From contig NZ_JACIAH010000017.1 of NCBI RefSeq assembly GCF_014194695.1, forward strand, positions 1 to 64,000: 64,000 bases of DNA, in the 5' to 3' direction. This document shows, one piece after another, positions 33,739 through 42,966 of this stretch. This DNA is from Rhizobium sp. BK399. GTDB taxonomy: Bacteria; Pseudomonadota; Alphaproteobacteria; Rhizobiales; Rhizobiaceae. How positions within the stretch are numbered: position 1 is the stretch's first letter; each line of letters starts with the position of its first letter. The translations under genes and the position numbers were made by a program. The notes beneath the pieces are model-generated. The model was not told the origin of the DNA and did no database searches. It saw only the letters and a list, made by a program, of their open reading frames with translations.

Positions 33739-36700
33739 GTGCGAGCCGAGCAAGGGAAGCAGTCGGTGAAGCGGCGCACCACAGCTAGTGGCCGCAAGCT
33801 CAAACCTAACCTGCGTTCCATGCTTTTGGCGGAGGAGTTGCGGCGGCGTCCGTCGCGTCCGGCCGACTACGGCGCAGAGAACCAGGCACTGATCGCCTTG
33901 GCGCAGGAATTAGCACGCTCGCCCGAAGGCATCTTGCAGAAGCTCGTCGATTCCGCGTTAGGTCTGTGTCGCGCGCACTCTGCCGGGCTCAGCCTCCTGG
34001 AGGAAGGGGACGGGAAGAGTAATTTTCATTGGCGCGCCATCGCCGGGCAGTGGGCCAGTCACGTAAACGGCGGAACACCGCGCAACTTTGGTCCTTGCGG
34101 CACGGTCCTGGACCAAGGCGTCGCCATGATCTGCTCACATCCCGAAGTCGATTTCCCCTACTGGGAGCCCATCAGGCCCGTTCTTGAGGAAGCGCTCCTG
34201 ATTCCCTTCTTCATCAAGGATGAAGCAGTCGGCACAATCTGGGTCGTCGCGCATGACACCAGTCGCCGCTTCGATGCGGAAGACTTGCGCGTGATGACCA
34301 ACCTGGGCGTTTTCGCGGCGACCGCCTATCAGACTTTGCTCACCCTGAACGCGGCGCAGCGAGTCGCTTCCATCGTCCAGTCCAGTCACGACGCAATCGT
34401 TGGCAAAGACCTGAATGGCATGATCACCAGTTGGAACGGGGGCGCGGAGCGAATCTTCGGCTACATGGCCGAGGAAGTCATCGGCCAGCCGATTATGATT
34501 CTGATTCCCCCGGATCGCCACAACGAAGAAACCGCAATTCTTGATCGCGTCCGCAGAGGCGAACGCATTGGTTCCTACGAAACCGTTCGCAGGCGTAAAG
34601 ACGGAAGTCCGGTTGATGTTTCACTCACAGTGTCGCCCTTGATGGATACGGCGGACAGGGTCATCGGCGCGTCAAAAATCGCGCGAGACATCACCGAGCG
34701 AGTGTATGCAGAACGGGCGCTGCGCGAGAGCGAGGCCCAACTCGCACAAGAGCACGAAGTCGCCCGTCAGCTCCAGCAGGTCAGCCTGGAGCTGCTCTCC
34801 AACCGCCCTGAGCTTCTCTACGAGCGGATTCTCGATGCGGCCATCGTGGTGATGCGCTCACAGGCCGCGAGCATGCAGATATTTGAGCCTGATACGGGGA
34901 TTTTGAAACTGCTGGCCGGGCGCGGCTTTCATCCCGACGCGGCCACGTTCTGGGATCGCGTCGATTGCAACACGGCGAGCACGTGCGGCGAGGCGCTGAA
35001 GACAGGACGGCGCGTGCTCGTCAGCGACACCGAGACCTGCGCCTTCATGGCGGGGACCGAGGGCCTGGAGGCCTACCGCCTCTCCAACCTGCGCGCAGTC
35101 CAGTCGACGCCGCTGCGGTCTCGCAACGGCCGCACGCTCGGCATGGTCTCGACCCATTGGCGGGAGCCGCACGAGCCCAGCAATAGTGATTTCAGCCGCT
35201 TCGATGTGCTGGCCCGGGAAGCAGCCGACCTGCTCGAGCGAGCGCAAACCGAAGCGTCCTTGCGCCAAAGCGAGGCGAGGCTGCAGGCGGCGGTCGATCT
35301 CGTGAAGCTTGGCCGCTATGAATGGAATCCCCAAACCAATGAATTGCAGTGGGACGACACCCTGAGGGCAATGTGGGGCCTGGCTGCAGGCGCGCCTGTC
35401 GATTACGAGGTGTGGAGGGCCGGCATTCATCCAGGCGATCAGGCGCGGGTCGAGGCTGCGATCGAGCGGTGCGTCGACCCGCGGGGCGATGGTGTCTATG
35501 AAGTCGAATATAGGGTAATAGGAAAAGCCGACGGCGTGGAACGTTGGGTCGCGACGCGTGGGCAGACCAGTTTCGAGAACAACACGCCGGTTTCGTTTTT
35601 CGGCATCGCTCTGGAGGTCACCGACCACAAACTTGTCGAAGGAAGGCTCGAACGTCGCGTTGAAGAGCGGACGCGCGAACTGCAGGAAGCCAACCGGCAG
35701 CTGCGCTCTCAGATGGAGAAACGAGAGGTCGCCGAAGCCGAGGTCCAGCAGTTGCAGCGGCTCGATGCGATCGGGCAGATCACGTCAGGCGTGGCGCACG
35801 ATTTCAACAACCTGCTCAGTGTCGTGCTCACCAACGCGAATCTGCTTTCCCGCACAGTGCAAGGACCTGACGATCAGGAAGGCGTCGAATTGATTCGCAA
35901 CGCTGCTGAGCGCGGCGCGAAGCTCATTGCGCAACTCCTCGCCTTTTCGCGGCAACAACAGCTTGAACCCCACAAGGTCGATCTCAACAGCAAGCTCGTC
36001 GGGATGGACAATCTGTTCAGGGTCATCTTGGGCGGCACGTTGCAATTCAAAACGAGATTTGCCCCGGATCTCTGGCCCGCCTTGGTCGATCCAAACCAGA
36101 TCGAGATGATCGTCCTCAACCTCGCCATCAACGCCAGGGATGCGATGCAGCCGGGCGGCACTCTGACTGTCGAGACGTTCAACACCATGATCGAAAGCGC
36201 GCCCTCCCGGCCGGAACAGCCGTTGCCGGGAGACTACGTAGCGCTCGCCGTCAAGGATACCGGCATCGGCATCCCAGACGAGGTGCTGCCACATGTGTTC
36301 GAGCCCTTTTTTACGACGAAAGAAGCGGGAAAGGGTTCAGGTCTCGGATTGGCGCAAGTCTTCGGTTTTGCCAAACAATCCTGTGGCGGCGTGCGCATCG
36401 AGACAGGCCTCGGCCGAGGAACTGCGGTCACTATCTTCCTGCCGCGCGCTGCGGCCGACGTTTCTGATGACCAGGCGGACGTTGCTGATGCGAGCAACCG
36501 TGCGCAGACTTCCAAGAGGTTGCGTGTTTTGGTCGTGGACGATGACAAGGCTGTCCTCAAGTCCACGGTCAGGCTACTCGAATTTCTCGGATATGCAACG
36601 GCGTCAGCGGAGAGCGCCAATGAAGCGCTCCGGCTGCTCGCAAGGGATCAAGAAATAGATGTCGTTCTCGCGGACTTCGCGATGCCGGAAATGAGCGGCG

Positions 36701-36867
36701 GTGAGCTTGCGAAAGCGATACGCGCGATGCGGCCAACTTTGCCAGTCATCCTCATGACCGGCTATAGCGATCGAGGCCCCCTGAAGGAGCTGAAGGACTG
36801 GCGAATAATCTTGAAACCCTTCACGGAAAACGACTTGGTTAACACCATCGAAGCTGCACTAAAGTAG
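33739..36867 (+). CDS. Hybrid histidine kinase with GAF-PAS-GAF-PAS sensors
   Basis: A 1,042-residue soluble sensor kinase. Order: GAF (about 45-200, RFDAEDLRVMTNLGVFAATAY at its end), PAS (about 210-325; VGKDLNGMITSWNGGAERIFGY), GAF (about 345-505), PAS/PAC (about 515-640; SFFGIALEVTDHKLVEGRLE), coiled coil, HisKA with His687 in SGVAHDFNNLL, HATPase (NLAINARDAM, DTGIGIPDEV, GKGSGLGLAQV), and one receiver with Asp979 in VVLADFAMPEMSGG. GTG 33739 has TAGGTGA 5 bases upstream; GTG 33730 is an alternative. The GAF and PAS modules imply sensing of a small molecule or redox/light signal inside the cell; no bilin or flavin ligand residue is obvious. It stands alone. Confidence 0.9.
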   Translation: MRAEQGKQSVKRRTTASGRKLKPNLRSMLLAEELRRRPSRPADYGAENQALIALAQELARSPEGILQKLVDSALGLCRAHSAGLSLLEEGDGKSNFHWRAIAGQWASHVNGGTPRNFGPCGTVLDQGVAMICSHPEVDFPYWEPIRPVLEEALLIPFFIKDEAVGTIWVVAHDTSRRFDAEDLRVMTNLGVFAATAYQTLLTLNAAQRVASIVQSSHDAIVGKDLNGMITSWNGGAERIFGYMAEEVIGQPIMILIPPDRHNEETAILDRVRRGERIGSYETVRRRKDGSPVDVSLTVSPLMDTADRVIGASKIARDITERVYAERALRESEAQLAQEHEVARQLQQVSLELLSNRPELLYERILDAAIVVMRSQAASMQIFEPDTGILKLLAGRGFHPDAATFWDRVDCNTASTCGEALKTGRRVLVSDTETCAFMAGTEGLEAYRLSNLRAVQSTPLRSRNGRTLGMVSTHWREPHEPSNSDFSRFDVLAREAADLLERAQTEASLRQSEARLQAAVDLVKLGRYEWNPQTNELQWDDTLRAMWGLAAGAPVDYEVWRAGIHPGDQARVEAAIERCVDPRGDGVYEVEYRVIGKADGVERWVATRGQTSFENNTPVSFFGIALEVTDHKLVEGRLERRVEERTRELQEANRQLRSQMEKREVAEAEVQQLQRLDAIGQITSGVAHDFNNLLSVVLTNANLLSRTVQGPDDQEGVELIRNAAERGAKLIAQLLAFSRQQQLEPHKVDLNSKLVGMDNLFRVILGGTLQFKTRFAPDLWPALVDPNQIEMIVLNLAINARDAMQPGGTLTVETFNTMIESAPSRPEQPLPGDYVALAVKDTGIGIPDEVLPHVFEPFFTTKEAGKGSGLGLAQVFGFAKQSCGGVRIETGLGRGTAVTIFLPRAAADVSDDQADVADASNRAQTSKRLRVLVVDDDKAVLKSTVRLLEFLGYATASAESANEALRLLARDQEIDVVLADFAMPEMSGGELAKAIRAMRPTLPVILMTGYSDRGPLKELKDWRIILKPFTENDLVNTIEAALK

Positions 36868-37019
36868 GTGAGCTTCCGATGTCAGTTGTTGGCCCATCGC
36901 GTCATTTCGCGCGTTAGAGCGACTCAGTCGCTCCTGGATTGACGCGGACGTTAGGCTGGGTCTTGTGAGTTCCGCGCGACAGGCACGCGACGTCAGTCAC
37001 CGCTTCCGGACGATTTTCG

Positions 37020-37045
37020 GGAACAGCACCCCCCGGTACAGAGTT
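37020..37045 (+). promoter_or_regulatory. Weak EcfG-type promoter, GGAAC-N19-TT
   Basis: GGAAC at 37020-37024 and TT at 37044-37045, 19 bases apart, which fits the looser RpoE2 pattern but not the CGTT form. It would place the transcript start about 15 bases before the ATG of the 97-residue exported protein. Confidence 0.3.
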
Positions 37046-37067
37046 TGTCTCCAAAGGAGAAACGCCC

Positions 37068-37361
37068 ATGCGCCGGTTCCACCTCGCAGCCTATCTGATC
37101 TTGACCGCTGGTCTTGGCCTTTCCCTGAACGCTCATGCCCAGTCCCTGCCCGATGAGGCCGGGCCGATATTTGGCAGCCACAGTTCTATCCCTTCAGAGG
37201 AAGCCATCACCAATCCGGACGGCTTCGGTAGATCTGCCGACGGAAAAAACATCGACGCCTCGCAGAAAGGTTCCACGAACCAGGAAGATTGCCACAGGCC
37301 CAAGGATATCAGGACGGACCGACCGACCCTTGGCAGGGGAAAGCTCGACTGCGTAAGATAG
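37068..37361 (+). CDS. Small exported hypothetical protein (97 residues)
   Basis: A clear Sec signal peptide (MRRFHLAAYLILTAGLGLS, cleavage after AHA before QSLPDEAG) and a short hydrophilic mature part of about 73 residues with two cysteines (EDCHRP and the C-terminal DCVR) that could pair. AAAGGAG lies 9 bases before the ATG. I do not recognise the family. A possible stress promoter is just upstream. Confidence 0.6.
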   Translation: MRRFHLAAYLILTAGLGLSLNAHAQSLPDEAGPIFGSHSSIPSEEAITNPDGFGRSADGKNIDASQKGSTNQEDCHRPKDIRTDRPTLGRGKLDCVR

Positions 37362-37571
37362 CCGTCGCCTAGGATCAGGTTGAAGCATGAGGGGCAGCGT
37401 TCCGCGCTAAAGCGTCAAGGCCATGGCGACCCAGGTGTCATCGCCAAGTTTTTGCATGGACCTCACCGCCTCTCGATTGCGCTTCCTGACTTCCCAATCC
37501 AGATCGGTTTCAGGCGAGCCTGCAGGGGAAATCTCCGCCGCTCGGGCAGGGAGCTAACAAACCCGACTGAA

Positions 37572-37601
37572 AAAGGCCCGGCAGCGGGAGCAACCGGGCC
37601 T
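37572..37601 (-). terminator. Factor-independent terminator (minus strand)
   Basis: Perfect 9-bp stem AAGGCCCGG / CCGGGCCTT with a 12-base loop. On the minus strand the stem runs into TTTTTCAG, a proper T-tract; on the plus strand there is none. Confidence 0.7.
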
Positions 37602-37706
37602 TCTGGCGTCCAAGAAGGATTGGAGCCAGCTTTGCACTGCGCCTGTCAGGACATTGCGAAGCAGAAACCGATAGGATTGTCGAAGGTTCCATAGGCCAAA
37701 TGAAAA

Positions 37707-37737
37707 GCCCGGCGGATCTGAAGATCTTACGCCGGGC
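37707..37737 (-). terminator. Factor-independent terminator (minus strand)
   Basis: Perfect 8-bp stem GCCCGGCG / CGCCGGGC with an inner A/T-rich loop containing GATCTGAAGATC. On the minus strand it is followed by TTTTCATTT. It lies 105 bases before the terminator at 37572-37601. Confidence 0.65.
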
Positions 37738-38131
37738 CTGTCGCGGACCTTCATAATGGGCGATGCAAGGTCCCCCAGCGTGTCGGCAGAGCGCTGCAAA
37801 GAGAAAACCAGCTAAATGCCGAAATGCTCCACAGAGGGGTCTTCGCTCTGCGAAGGTGAATCAGCTGACGAGAGAGGACATCAACCGACCATCGCCCGTC
37901 GGAGCCTGACGTCGCCGGCGCTCCGCCTATGGCGCTTGCGGGATGCCTGGCCCCATACATGGCATTGGAGTGACCGGATGCATTGGGCCCGGCAGTCGAA
38001 AACATGCGAAATCTCGCATTGACGTTTCGTGTCAGGGCATTATCTCGCGCCGACATTCCTCTTGATCCGACTGTGTGCTCGGCGCGCAAGCTGGGATATT
38101 CGGAACCGTCACACATTCGCGAGAGCATTTC

Positions 38132-41100
38132 ATGTCGCATGCCGCAGTGTCCACCAACAGGCTCAAATCCAGCCTTGAGCCCGCCGTGGCGCTCGCCTTG
38201 GCCACCGCAGTCGCCTTCTTCGTCATCAGCGGCGTGATCGGGACCTTCAATCTGCGGTCGCTACGCGAGAACAACGCGAGAATCGTGCATACGCACGAGG
38301 TCATCTTAGGCCTGAGCAAGGTGCTTTCCAGTATCCAGGATGCAGAAACCGGGCAGCGAGGCTTCGTCCTTACCGGCGATGAGCGGTATCTGGACCCCTA
38401 CCAGGCGGCCCTGACCAGTATTCCGCAGCGGATTGCCGAGATCGCGGATCTCACGAAGGATAATCCCGAACAACAGCGCCGACTGCCTATGCTGCGACAG
38501 CACGTGGATGCGAAGCTCGCGGAACTCAAGGAAACGATCGACATGAGGCGCTCGCAGGGTCTGGAGCCGGCGCTTGCCCTTGTCAACTCCGACCGCGGCA
38601 AGATCGAAATGGATGCCGTGCGAGCTCAACTCGGCGCCATGACTGAGGAGGAGACTAACCTCCGTGCAGCACGGCTCGCCGAGATGGAAAGCGCCTACAA
38701 TACGGCGCTGGTGACCAGCATGCTTGCAGCAGCCCTCGGCATCGTCCTGACCATTGCCATCGGCGTCATGGTCCGCCGGGCAACGATGGCGCGCCGACAT
38801 GAGGAGTGGCTGAGGACGGGCCAGCTGGGTCTCGCCACCGCCATGATGGGCGACCAGCAGACCGATCAGCTCGGCAACAGCATTCTCGAGTTCATGGCGC
38901 GTTATGCGGGAGCTGTCGCCGGAGCAATCTTCGTCGGCGATCAGGATTGGTATCGACGGGCATCCACCTATGGCGTCCCCGCGGGTGTGTCCATCCCTGC
39001 ACGGTTCAGCGGAAGAGAAGGATTGCTGGGCCAGGCAGCCGCTGAACGCAGGACACTTCTCGTCGATGACGTTCCCGACGGCTATCTGGCCTTTGGATCG
39101 GCACTCGGTCAGGACAAGCCACGGCATCTGGTGATTTCGCCGGCTGTTCTCGATGAGACCGTCAACTCTGTCATCGAACTCGGTTTCCTCCGCAAGGTCC
39201 CCGAACACGTCCTGTACTTTCTGGAGCATGCGTCATCCTCCATCGCAACCGCAATACGCTCGGCGAACTATCGCACTGAGCTCCAGAAACTGTTGGAGGA
39301 AACGCAGCGGCAATCGGAAGAGCTTCAGGTTCAGAGCGAGGAACTGCGCGTTTCCAATGAGGAACTCGAGGAACAGGGCCGCGCGCTCAAGGAATCGCAG
39401 GCCCGGCTGGAGCAGCAGCAGGTTGAACTGGAGCAAACCAACTCGCAGCTCGAGGAACAGGCGCGGCAACTGGAAATCCAGCGGGACAGCCTGGAGCAGG
39501 TCAATGCTTCGGTGGAACTGAAGGCCCGCGAGCTCGAACAGGCGAGCCGCTACAAGTCAGACTTCCTCGCGAACATGTCGCATGAACTCAGAACGCCGCT
39601 GAACTCCTCCCTGATCCTCGCCAAGCTGCTTGCCGACAATGCTGAGGAGAACCTGACGGAGGAGCAGGTCAAGTACGCCCAGACGATCCAATCCTCAGGC
39701 AACGACCTGCTCAACCTGATCAACGATATTCTAGACCTTTCGAAGATCGAAGCCGGGCATGTCGACATAAAGCCGGAGCCTCTTTCGATCGAGAGACTGA
39801 CAAACAACCTTTCACAGCTTTTCGATCCCGTTGCTCAAAGCAAGGAATTGGAGTTCCATGTCGACGTCACCGCAGACGCCCCGAGCGTCATCGAAACCGA
39901 CCCGCAAAAGCTCGAGCAGGTTCTGAAAAACCTGCTATCCAACGCATTCAAGTTCACCGAGCGAGGAAGCGTGACGATCACGGTCAAGCCTGAAGCTCGC
40001 GGTAACGTCGCCTTCGCCGTCCGTGACACCGGCATCGGCGTCGCAGAAACACAGCAGAAAAGCATATTCGAGGCGTTTCACCAGGCCGATGGAACGATCA
40101 GCCGCAGATATGGCGGAACAGGTCTCGGGCTGTCGATTTCCCGGGAGCTTGTTCGCCTTCTCGGTGGCAGCATCCATCTCGCGAGCCGGGAGGGACAAGG
40201 GAGCACGTTTACAATCGTGCTGCCCCAGTCCTACGACCCCGCGAAGGTCGCGCCGCGCGATATTAGTTCTGCCGCGCCAATCGTCTCGGTTTCATCAGCG
40301 CCGGTCGACACCACAGCTATCCCGCAGCCGCCGCGTCGTCAAATCATCGAAGACGACCGCGCCGCACCCTTAGACGAACGACACCTTCTCCTTGTCATCG
40401 AAGACGATCACAGCTTTGCCGCTATCCTCAGGGACATTGCCCGGGAAATGGGGTTCCGTGTCGTGGTCGCCGGCACAGCGCAGGAGGCTCTTTCTCTCTC
40501 TAAACAGTACATGCCGAGCGCGATCGTCCTCGATGTCGGTTTGCCCGATCAATCGGGACTATCGGTGCTGGACAGGCTGAAGCGGGACGTGCGGACCCGT
40601 CATATCCCGATCCATATCGTATCGGCCAACGATAATGTGGAAACCGCGTTGTCGCTTGGCGCCGTTGGCTACATGCTCAAGCCGGTCAAGCGGGAGCAAT
40701 TGATCGAGGTGCTCGCAAAGCTGGAGTCGAAGCTTTCTCAACGAATGCACCGCGTCCTGATTGTCGAAGACAACGAGGTCCAGCGGGAGGCCGTCGCGAA
40801 GCTCTTGACGTCGCATGACGTCGAAACGGTCAGCGCCGGGACGGCTGCCGAATGCCTGAAGCTCCTGAAGGAACAGACCTTCGACTGCATCGTGCTTGAT
40901 CTGTCCTTGCCTGACGCATCCGGCTATTCGCTGCTGGAGACCATCAGCCAGGACGGCGACCACTCCTTCCCCCCTGTCATCGTCTATACCGGACGCGTCC
41001 TGTCTGCGGACGACGAGCAGAAACTAAGGCGTTACTCGAAATCGATCATCATCAAGGGGGCAAAGTCACCGGAACGCCTGCTGGACGAGGTGACCCTTTT

Positions 41101-41566
41101 CCTTCACCAGGTCGTCTCAGAACTCCCCGACGAGCAGCAGAAGATGATCCGCAAGGCCCGAAACCGGGACGCCCTCCTTGAGGGACGCCGCATCCTCGTC
41201 GTCGAGGATGACGTGCGCAACGTCTATGCGCTCACCAATATCCTCGAACCGAAAGGCGCGGTCATCCAGATTGCGCGCAACGGCCAGGAAGCACTCGATG
41301 CGCTTGCAAAGTCCGGGGATGACCCGGCGAAGGCTATCGATCTTGTTCTCATGGACGTGATGATGCCCGTCATGGATGGTCTGGCGGCGACCCGGGAGAT
41401 CCGCAAGAACGCCGCCTGGAACAAGCTGCCGATCATAATGTTGACGGCAAAGGCCATGCCCGATGATCAGCAGCGGTGCATTGAGGCGGGTGCGAGCGAC
41501 TACATGGCTAAGCCTCTCGACGTCGAAAAGCTCCTCTCACTCGTACGCGTATGGATGCCGCGGTGA
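38132..41566 (+). CDS. Hybrid histidine kinase with CHASE3 and GAF domains and three receivers
   Basis: A 1,144-residue membrane-bound sensor kinase. Two membrane helices (about 17-38 and 188-210) flank a periplasmic CHASE3 domain (SSIQDAETGQRGFVLTGDER is diagnostic). A GAF domain follows (about 235-375), then a long coiled coil (380-470), HisKA with His484 in NMSHELRTPLN, HATPase, and three receivers. The C-terminal triple-receiver block is clearly related to that of the giant HAMP kinase, including the middle receiver with IIIKGAKSPERLLDE in place of the usual KP. ATG 38132 is the likely start. Its 3' end overlaps the CheR-type gene by 16 bases, making a four-gene operon with CheR, CheB and another kinase. 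Confidence 0.9.
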   Translation: MSHAAVSTNRLKSSLEPAVALALATAVAFFVISGVIGTFNLRSLRENNARIVHTHEVILGLSKVLSSIQDAETGQRGFVLTGDERYLDPYQAALTSIPQRIAEIADLTKDNPEQQRRLPMLRQHVDAKLAELKETIDMRRSQGLEPALALVNSDRGKIEMDAVRAQLGAMTEEETNLRAARLAEMESAYNTALVTSMLAAALGIVLTIAIGVMVRRATMARRHEEWLRTGQLGLATAMMGDQQTDQLGNSILEFMARYAGAVAGAIFVGDQDWYRRASTYGVPAGVSIPARFSGREGLLGQAAAERRTLLVDDVPDGYLAFGSALGQDKPRHLVISPAVLDETVNSVIELGFLRKVPEHVLYFLEHASSSIATAIRSANYRTELQKLLEETQRQSEELQVQSEELRVSNEELEEQGRALKESQARLEQQQVELEQTNSQLEEQARQLEIQRDSLEQVNASVELKARELEQASRYKSDFLANMSHELRTPLNSSLILAKLLADNAEENLTEEQVKYAQTIQSSGNDLLNLINDILDLSKIEAGHVDIKPEPLSIERLTNNLSQLFDPVAQSKELEFHVDVTADAPSVIETDPQKLEQVLKNLLSNAFKFTERGSVTITVKPEARGNVAFAVRDTGIGVAETQQKSIFEAFHQADGTISRRYGGTGLGLSISRELVRLLGGSIHLASREGQGSTFTIVLPQSYDPAKVAPRDISSAAPIVSVSSAPVDTTAIPQPPRRQIIEDDRAAPLDERHLLLVIEDDHSFAAILRDIAREMGFRVVVAGTAQEALSLSKQYMPSAIVLDVGLPDQSGLSVLDRLKRDVRTRHIPIHIVSANDNVETALSLGAVGYMLKPVKREQLIEVLAKLESKLSQRMHRVLIVEDNEVQREAVAKLLTSHDVETVSAGTAAECLKLLKEQTFDCIVLDLSLPDASGYSLLETISQDGDHSFPPVIVYTGRVLSADDEQKLRRYSKSIIIKGAKSPERLLDEVTLFLHQVVSELPDEQQKMIRKARNRDALLEGRRILVVEDDVRNVYALTNILEPKGAVIQIARNGQEALDALAKSGDDPAKAIDLVLMDVMMPVMDGLAATREIRKNAAWNKLPIIMLTAKAMPDDQQRCIEAGASDYMAKPLDVEKLLSLVRVWMPR

Positions 41567-42396
41567 CCGAAATACATATCGGCAAGGTCGAGGATATCGA
41601 GATCCGGTTGCTGCTCGAAGCGCTATATGTCCGCTATCACTACGATTTCCGGAACTACGCCATGGCGTCGATCAAGCGCCGGCTGAAGCAGGCGCGCGAG
41701 CAGCTTGGCTTTTCGACCTACTCGGCACTGCAGGAAAACCTCCTGCACGACCCGTCAGCACTTCCGCGACTGCTCGATTACCTCACGGTCCAGGTCAGCG
41801 AGATGTTCAGGGATCCCGCCTACTTCAAGGCGATCAGGGAGCAGGTGATCCCGCATCTTCTTACCTATCCTTCCCTCAAGGTGTGGATCGCAGGCTGCAG
41901 CGGCGGCGAGGAACTCTATTCGATGGCGATCCTCTTTCGGGAAGAAGGTCTCGAAGAGCGTACGATATTCTACGCCACCGATATCAACCAGGATGCCCTG
42001 GCGATTGCGGAGCGCGGGATCTACGATCTCGACCGGATCCAGCTCTTTACCGAGAACCACCGAAAGTCCGGGGGCAAATCTTCCCTGTCGGAATATTATA
42101 CAGCCGCTTATGGCCGGGCGACGTTCGACAAGACGTTGCGCCGCAACGTCGTCTTTTCCGATCACAGCCTGGTCACTGATGCAGTCTTCGGGGAGATGAA
42201 CCTCGTTTCCTGCCGCAATGTGATGATCTATTTCGATCGGTCCCTCCAGGATCGGGCGATTGGCTTGTTCAAGGATTCCCTGCCGCGGAACGGCTTTCTG
42301 GGTCTTGGATCCAAGGAAAGCATCCGGTTCTCGTCGCATTCAAAGTCGTTCAAGGAGTTTGTGCGCGAGGAAAAGATCTATCAGAGGACGGACTGA
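41551..42396 (+). CDS. CheR-type protein-glutamate O-methyltransferase
   Basis: A 281-residue SAM-dependent methyltransferase with the CheR N-terminal helical domain (YHYDFRNYAMASIKRRLKQA) and the catalytic domain (VWIAGCSGGEELYSMAIL for SAM binding, FYATDINQDALAIAERGIY, and NLVSCRNVMIYFD). Normal length. It overlaps the kinase gene by 16 bases and the CheB-type gene by one base. CheR methylates glutamates of chemoreceptors; no receptor gene is in the window, so its target is probably one of the kinases or a distant receptor. The usual GCASGEE motif reads GCSGGEE here. Confidence 0.92.
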   Translation: MDAAVTEIHIGKVEDIEIRLLLEALYVRYHYDFRNYAMASIKRRLKQAREQLGFSTYSALQENLLHDPSALPRLLDYLTVQVSEMFRDPAYFKAIREQVIPHLLTYPSLKVWIAGCSGGEELYSMAILFREEGLEERTIFYATDINQDALAIAERGIYDLDRIQLFTENHRKSGGKSSLSEYYTAAYGRATFDKTLRRNVVFSDHSLVTDAVFGEMNLVSCRNVMIYFDRSLQDRAIGLFKDSLPRNGFLGLGSKESIRFSSHSKSFKEFVREEKIYQRTD

Positions 42397-42962
42397 TGAG
42401 CGTTCGGCGCCATGAAGCAGTGGTTATCGGCGCGTCCGCAGGCGCGCTCGAAGCATTGTCGGTGATCCTGCCGGCACTACCAGACGGATTTCCGCTGCCG
42501 ATCTTCGTTGTGGTGCATGTGCCTCCTGACAAGCGGAGCATTCTCGCCGAACTCTTCCGCACGAAATGTGCCATCGATGTCCGAGAGGTCGAAGACAAGG
42601 AAACGATCAAGGCCGGAACGGCATACTTCGCACCACCCGACTATCACCTGCTCGTGGAATCGGTCGGCTCTCTGGCCTTGTCCAGCGATGATCCGATCAT
42701 GTTCTCGCGCCCATCGATCGACGTGCTGTTCGAAACTGCCGCGGATGTCTACGGCTCGGGCCTGATAGCGATCGTCCTGACCGGTGCCAACCATGACGGT
42801 GCTGCGGGCCTGCGCGCAGTTGTCGACGCTGGTGGAACAGCCCTTGTCCAAAATCCTCACGGCGCTTTTGCTCCGGCGATGCCCGAAGCGGCAATCCGCG
42901 CATGCCCGGGCGCAAACATCATGTCGCTTGCGGCGATCACTGAATATCTGAAGAAGGTGTAA
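42396..42962 (+). CDS. CheB-type protein-glutamate methylesterase, catalytic domain only
   Basis: A 188-residue stand-alone methylesterase lacking the receiver domain of ordinary CheB. The triad is visible: Ser in IGASAGALEAL, His in VVVHVPPDKRS, and Asp in LTGANHDGAAGL. It removes methyl groups added by CheR or deamidates glutamines. The TGATG overlap with the methyltransferase gene means coupled translation. Without its own receiver it cannot be controlled by phosphorylation in cis, so regulation may be by the neighbouring kinase proteins. Confidence 0.92.
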   Translation: MSVRRHEAVVIGASAGALEALSVILPALPDGFPLPIFVVVHVPPDKRSILAELFRTKCAIDVREVEDKETIKAGTAYFAPPDYHLLVESVGSLALSSDDPIMFSRPSIDVLFETAADVYGSGLIAIVLTGANHDGAAGLRAVVDAGGTALVQNPHGAFAPAMPEAAIRACPGANIMSLAAITEYLKKV

Positions 42963-42966
42963 GCTC

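Larger units (their letters stand above)
37362..38131. other. Long intergenic region with two minus-strand terminators
   Basis: About 770 bases without a recognisable protein gene. Two terminator-like hairpins (37572-37601 and 37707-37737) both read toward the left, yet no minus-strand coding gene is evident upstream of them, so one or more small RNAs are possible. Confidence 0.45.

Noticed and set aside
38102..38130. GGAAC before the CHASE3 kinase as EcfG promoter
   Set aside because: TT is 21 bases away and the start codon follows immediately, leaving no room for a leader.
37751..38140. 129-residue minus-strand frame in the gap before the CHASE3 kinase
   Set aside because: No ribosome binding site, no motif, Arg/Ser-rich composition; it also overlaps the kinase start region.
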